Below are positions 60,605 through 64,000 of a stretch of 64,000 nt of DNA, in pieces; within the stretch, counting starts at the first letter, position 1; the number at the start of each line of letters is the position of its first letter. Location: NCBI RefSeq assembly GCF_932294415.1, contig NC_065545.1:19100857-19164856 (forward strand), read 5' to 3'. The notes below the pieces were generated by a model. That model made no database searches and had not been told where the DNA came from. It saw nothing but the letters and a program-made list of their open reading frames with translations. A program made the translations under genes and the position numbers. This DNA comes from Quercus robur (Eukaryota > Streptophyta > Magnoliopsida > Fagales > Fagaceae).

Positions 60605-62476
60605 TGTAGTGGGCCTTTTTGGTTAAAGTGGGCTGGGCTGCCTTCTACGGTATAGGGCCCGAGTGTTCTAGGTATGGGAGTTGAGACCAGTCCAATTGGA
60701 ACTCAACTTGGTACGGCTTATATACAAACTATGTCTCGTCTACCAGGAACACGCTTACGGCGGGCAGAACTGTTTCAAGTGAGTTGTGGCAGGCAAACAT
60801 GATAATAATAATAAAATCAAATACTTTGAGATCTTTATTAAAGTGAACAGATAAACCTCGTTTAAGGAAAGATAACCATTGTTTTAACAGCAATCATTTT
60901 ATAAGAAAAGTGAAAGGGAACGAGTGAGTTGTATGTGAGCTGATTGAGAAAGTAAATAAATTAGATCAAGTCTGATCCGCAGGACCAAAACCAGAGAGGG
61001 AAGAACACCCCTTCTCAAAGTCAATAATCTCAGGGAGATCCTGCCGTAAAAATTAATCACTTTGAGGGAAGTGGACCTGAATGATTGGCACCCAAGAACA
61101 TCTTTCGTTTCTGGCAGAGGGAAGAATTTTGAGAGAAAGAGAAGGAATGAACCTATTGGTGCATGCCTACTGTCCTCACTCTCTATCTTTTTTCTCTCCT
61201 TCCTTTCTAATATTCCCTTTTTTTCTTTTCTTAATTCTTGTTTCTATTTCCTAGTTTTCAAGTTTTCAAATACCGTAGTGCTTACTATTGTTGTTGTTGT
61301 TCCTGTACACGACAAGGGCCTCCTTATAGTGCCTGCCATGACCGGATTTTACTATTTTAGCCCTAAACCACCTTTATCTAGTTTGAGTGTACCTGCCGAC
61401 CACCACTAGTCCGACTGTGAGCCATTCCCCATCGCCAAACAAAAGAATGTTATTTTGTTTGTTTGTCTGTCGTGGCACCCTTTCCTACTACGGTATGGGT
61501 GCCTTCTCTCTCCCTATCCCTCATGGCATGCACCTAATGGTTCCAACTCAGCTTTGCCCGTTTGGTGGTATGTCATCCCAACAAAACACTTCCCCCAAAA
61601 GAGCCCTAGCAGAAACCCCAAAATAGGTTTTCCCCTCTCCCACCACCAAACCATACCCCCTTACCTCTGACCTATAACCTCACCATGTCCTATATTGGCT
61701 GGTTACAGGCTGATGGAGTCTGGGCTTTGCGCATGCCTCTCTTCCATGTATGTCCAAAATCTGCCTACTACTCATGCGTCTGCGTGGTTGGTTTGCACAG
61801 TCTGCCGTCCGTTCTTGACCATTTTCTGGTTTCCCTTTCCTTTATGGCTTGCCCTATTTGGGGCTGAGCCTTGCTTGATGATGGGCTTTGCTTTTTCCTC
61901 AGCCCACCCTTCTTCCTCCTACTATCTCCTGTCATATCACTCTATCATTCCTGCTGAGTTTGTTTGTTTCAATCTGGCTGAACCCCTTTGGACTTGCCGT
62001 TTATTCTTCCCTTAATGGCCCAGCAAGATCATTGGTTCTTGTGTTACATTACTAGCGGGCTCCTGTGTCCCATTTGTTTTCCCTTGGGCTTCCTCAGCCC
62101 TTTTCCTAACTTCGCATTACCATGGACTTTTACTGAATTCTTTGGGCTTCCCCAGCCCAATTACGTTATTCCTCATCCTTGAGGTTCATGGGCTTGTCAT
62201 CAACCCCTTACTTTCTTTGTTTTCATTACTTTGGGCCTATCGCGGCCCATTCTCACTTTTCCACATCATATACTGCCCATGGTTTGCTTTTTCTCTCTTT
62301 CTGGGCTCCTTTAAGCCCATTTACCTCCTCAAGACCCATTTATTTATCTCATGAGCCTGTGATCCATTATTCCTGCTGTTTGGGTTTAATGAGTTTTCTA
62401 TCTGTTTGCCAACCCCTTTCTGTCCGTGCTGCCAGGCTTTTCCCTTCCACTTGGGCTTCCGAAAAGGCCATCAACA
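60605..62476. mobile_element. Solo LTR, 1.87 kb (fossil)
   Basis: Begins TGTAGTGGGCC and ends GCCATCAACA (TG...CA), flanked by perfect 5-bp duplications CACAT (60600-60604 and 62477-62481). There is no internal coding region. The right half is rich in TGGGCTT/AGCCCA motifs. The size and the 5-bp duplication fit a solo LTR left by recombination. The superfamily cannot be told from the sequence alone. Confidence 0.8.
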
Positions 62477-62481
62477 CACAT

Positions 62482-62888
62482 AATGTTAGCTAAGGTCGTT
62501 TTCTTCCTTATTTTCTCTCATCATTTCGTCATCTATTTCATCGTCATTCTCAAACATCATTTTCAATTACTATAATATTTTGATAAATTAATGCTTATTT
62601 AACTTAATTAAATTCGATGCTAACATGTACTCTGACTCATTCAATTATCCATCAATAGAAGATACCAAAAAAAATTTAAAATTGAAATATATTTAATTAT
62701 CTTGGAGCAATATAAGAACTCCCCCATGTAATTTTTACAAAGTCTACCATTAGATTTCAGAACTTCCTATCCCAAGTGATTATACAATTTACATTAATTT
62801 ATTTTTTGAAGGCCAAATGGGCTGCCACAAGAAGGTGTTTTTAACAAATAACAATCTCTGACAATTCTCCATTTGAGGATTCCTTTTT

Positions 62889-62919
<31 letters not shown>

Positions 62920-64000
62920 GAATTGTAGCTTCTTGGAAATTTTCACTAAGGACTAAGTTGTCCCTAATTGAATTAACTAACACATGATCTAATTAATTAA
63001 ATAATTGTTTCAGGATTAAGTTAGAGATGTTTCTCACTATATAATATTCAATAACCACTTGCCAATTTAAAAAAAAAAAAAAAAAAAAAAGGTATTTAAC
63101 TTTGACATGGAGCTTTCAAAAAAGAAGAAGAAAACTTTGACATGGAAATTCAATGAACTGTTGTAATACGGTACTGGAATTCCTTGTAATTTATAATGTT
63201 ACCTATCAGCAAAAATTGTTTTTCTTCCCCAATACCCAACAATTCCCCTAGTTAAAACCCAATTGCTTTCACCTTTTTTTTTTTTTTCCCCTTTTCTGCG
63301 ACATTAGAGATAGAGAGAGAGTTGACCCCACAAAACAAATGGTTATAAAGTTGCAACTAAAGTAAGAACATTGAATTTTCATAAAGCAAAGGGTAGAGCC
63401 TCAATTATTCAAAATATTGGGAAGTGTAATTTTCATATATCACGAGGGTGGTTGTCAAACCCATTTTAGTTTGTCTCGAGGTTTGATTGGTCTCTCCTAT
63501 TCATCATAAAGAAACAAATACACCCAATTTGATATCATGGACTATATGTCACAAGGAAACTAGACTCAGTGACCAAGACAATGATTGAAATCTTCTTTGT
63601 TTAAGGCCAATTCTTGGACTCCACTTTAACTTTGGTGCTTCCTATATTGTTTTTGTTATTTGAAAATTGAAAATAATGGTTTAATTTATTTAATCCAAAA
63701 TCTCTTCCTCTCCCACTATGGGGTTTATACTATTATGCTATGATTATCTGGGTGATTTATGCAATATATTTCAACACCAAAATTAGGCAGTTCACTATGT
63801 AGCAAACACATGACAAACATGCCTATTTTGTCTGATTAATTTGAAGCATGGGAAAGCATAATTGAAAGTTGAATCAGCTTGACCACAAAGTGGATTAATG
63901 GTAAGCCAAATGGGTCATGCATACTTTGTTTTTTTCAATAAAATTGTCATCATAGAAAATCTTGGACCAAAATACTTGAGTGATGTCTGCTTCAACATTC
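62482..64000. other. Intergenic stretch at window end
   Basis: AT-rich; includes a T16 G22 tract (62883-62920) and a poly-A run near 63069-63090. No gene seen. Confidence 0.5.
62899..62920 (+). repeat. Poly-G tract, 22 G
   Basis: Directly preceded by a T16 run. Confidence 0.9.

Noticed and set aside
61062-62493. Several overlapping plus-strand ORFs of Phe/Leu/Ser-rich peptides
   Set aside because: They arise from CT-rich sequence within the solo LTR and have no domain.

Overview
The window looks like nuclear DNA of a eudicot plant, probably a woody species. It is AT-rich, has spliced genes with GT..AG introns, contains a TIR-type NBS resistance gene (a class abundant in eudicots), and is packed with nested transposable elements. 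A bark-storage-protein-like gene hints at a tree, and I suspect Fagales, but that is only an inference.

Layout. 1-0.7 kb: an old Ty3/gypsy fragment and a hAT-like end. 0.9-6.8 kb: one L1-type LINE whose 5' half is inverted relative to its 3' half (twin priming), bounded by a perfect 16-bp target-site duplication (TSD). 7.1-10.3 kb: the last exon of an unrecognised coiled-coil protein, split by a 2.6-kb PIF/Harbinger-like element. 11-15 kb: MITEs and a MULE-like element with a MITE inside it. 15.3-20.2 kb: a two-exon TIR-NBS gene on the minus strand; its intron holds a 0.64-kb palindrome of MITEs and an 803-bp hAT element. 21-23 kb: repeat debris. 23.0-32.7 kb: a young, whole-looking Ty3/gypsy element of the Tat lineage with near-identical LTRs and antisense ORFs. 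33.4-36.0 kb: a five-exon bark-storage/nucleosidase-like gene that looks decayed at its 3' end.

35.3-44.0 kb: the first exon and upstream flank of that gene are duplicated. The second copy is interrupted by a hAT element that itself contains a second, transposase-bearing hAT. A Ty1/copia remnant lies at the junction of the two copies. 47.4-48.8 kb: an intronless MSP-ankyrin (VAPYRIN-like) gene. 54.8-57.4 kb: a SICKLE-like proline/serine/glycine-rich gene. 59.8-60.6 kb: a 401-bp tandem repeat. 60.6-62.5 kb: a 1.87-kb solo LTR with a 5-bp TSD. The rest is intergenic sequence with microsatellites and three long poly-G tracts.

Only the VAPYRIN-like and SICKLE-like genes look like ordinary intact host genes; the TIR-NBS gene is open but has no visible LRR. 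All are on the minus strand and nothing suggests co-regulation. I found no convincing new biological system. The strongest observations are structural: the twin-primed LINE, the nested hATs with a paralogous empty site, a putative first exon carried inside a hAT, the exon split by a PIF-like element, the large palindrome in an NBS-gene intron, and the very recent Tat insertion.
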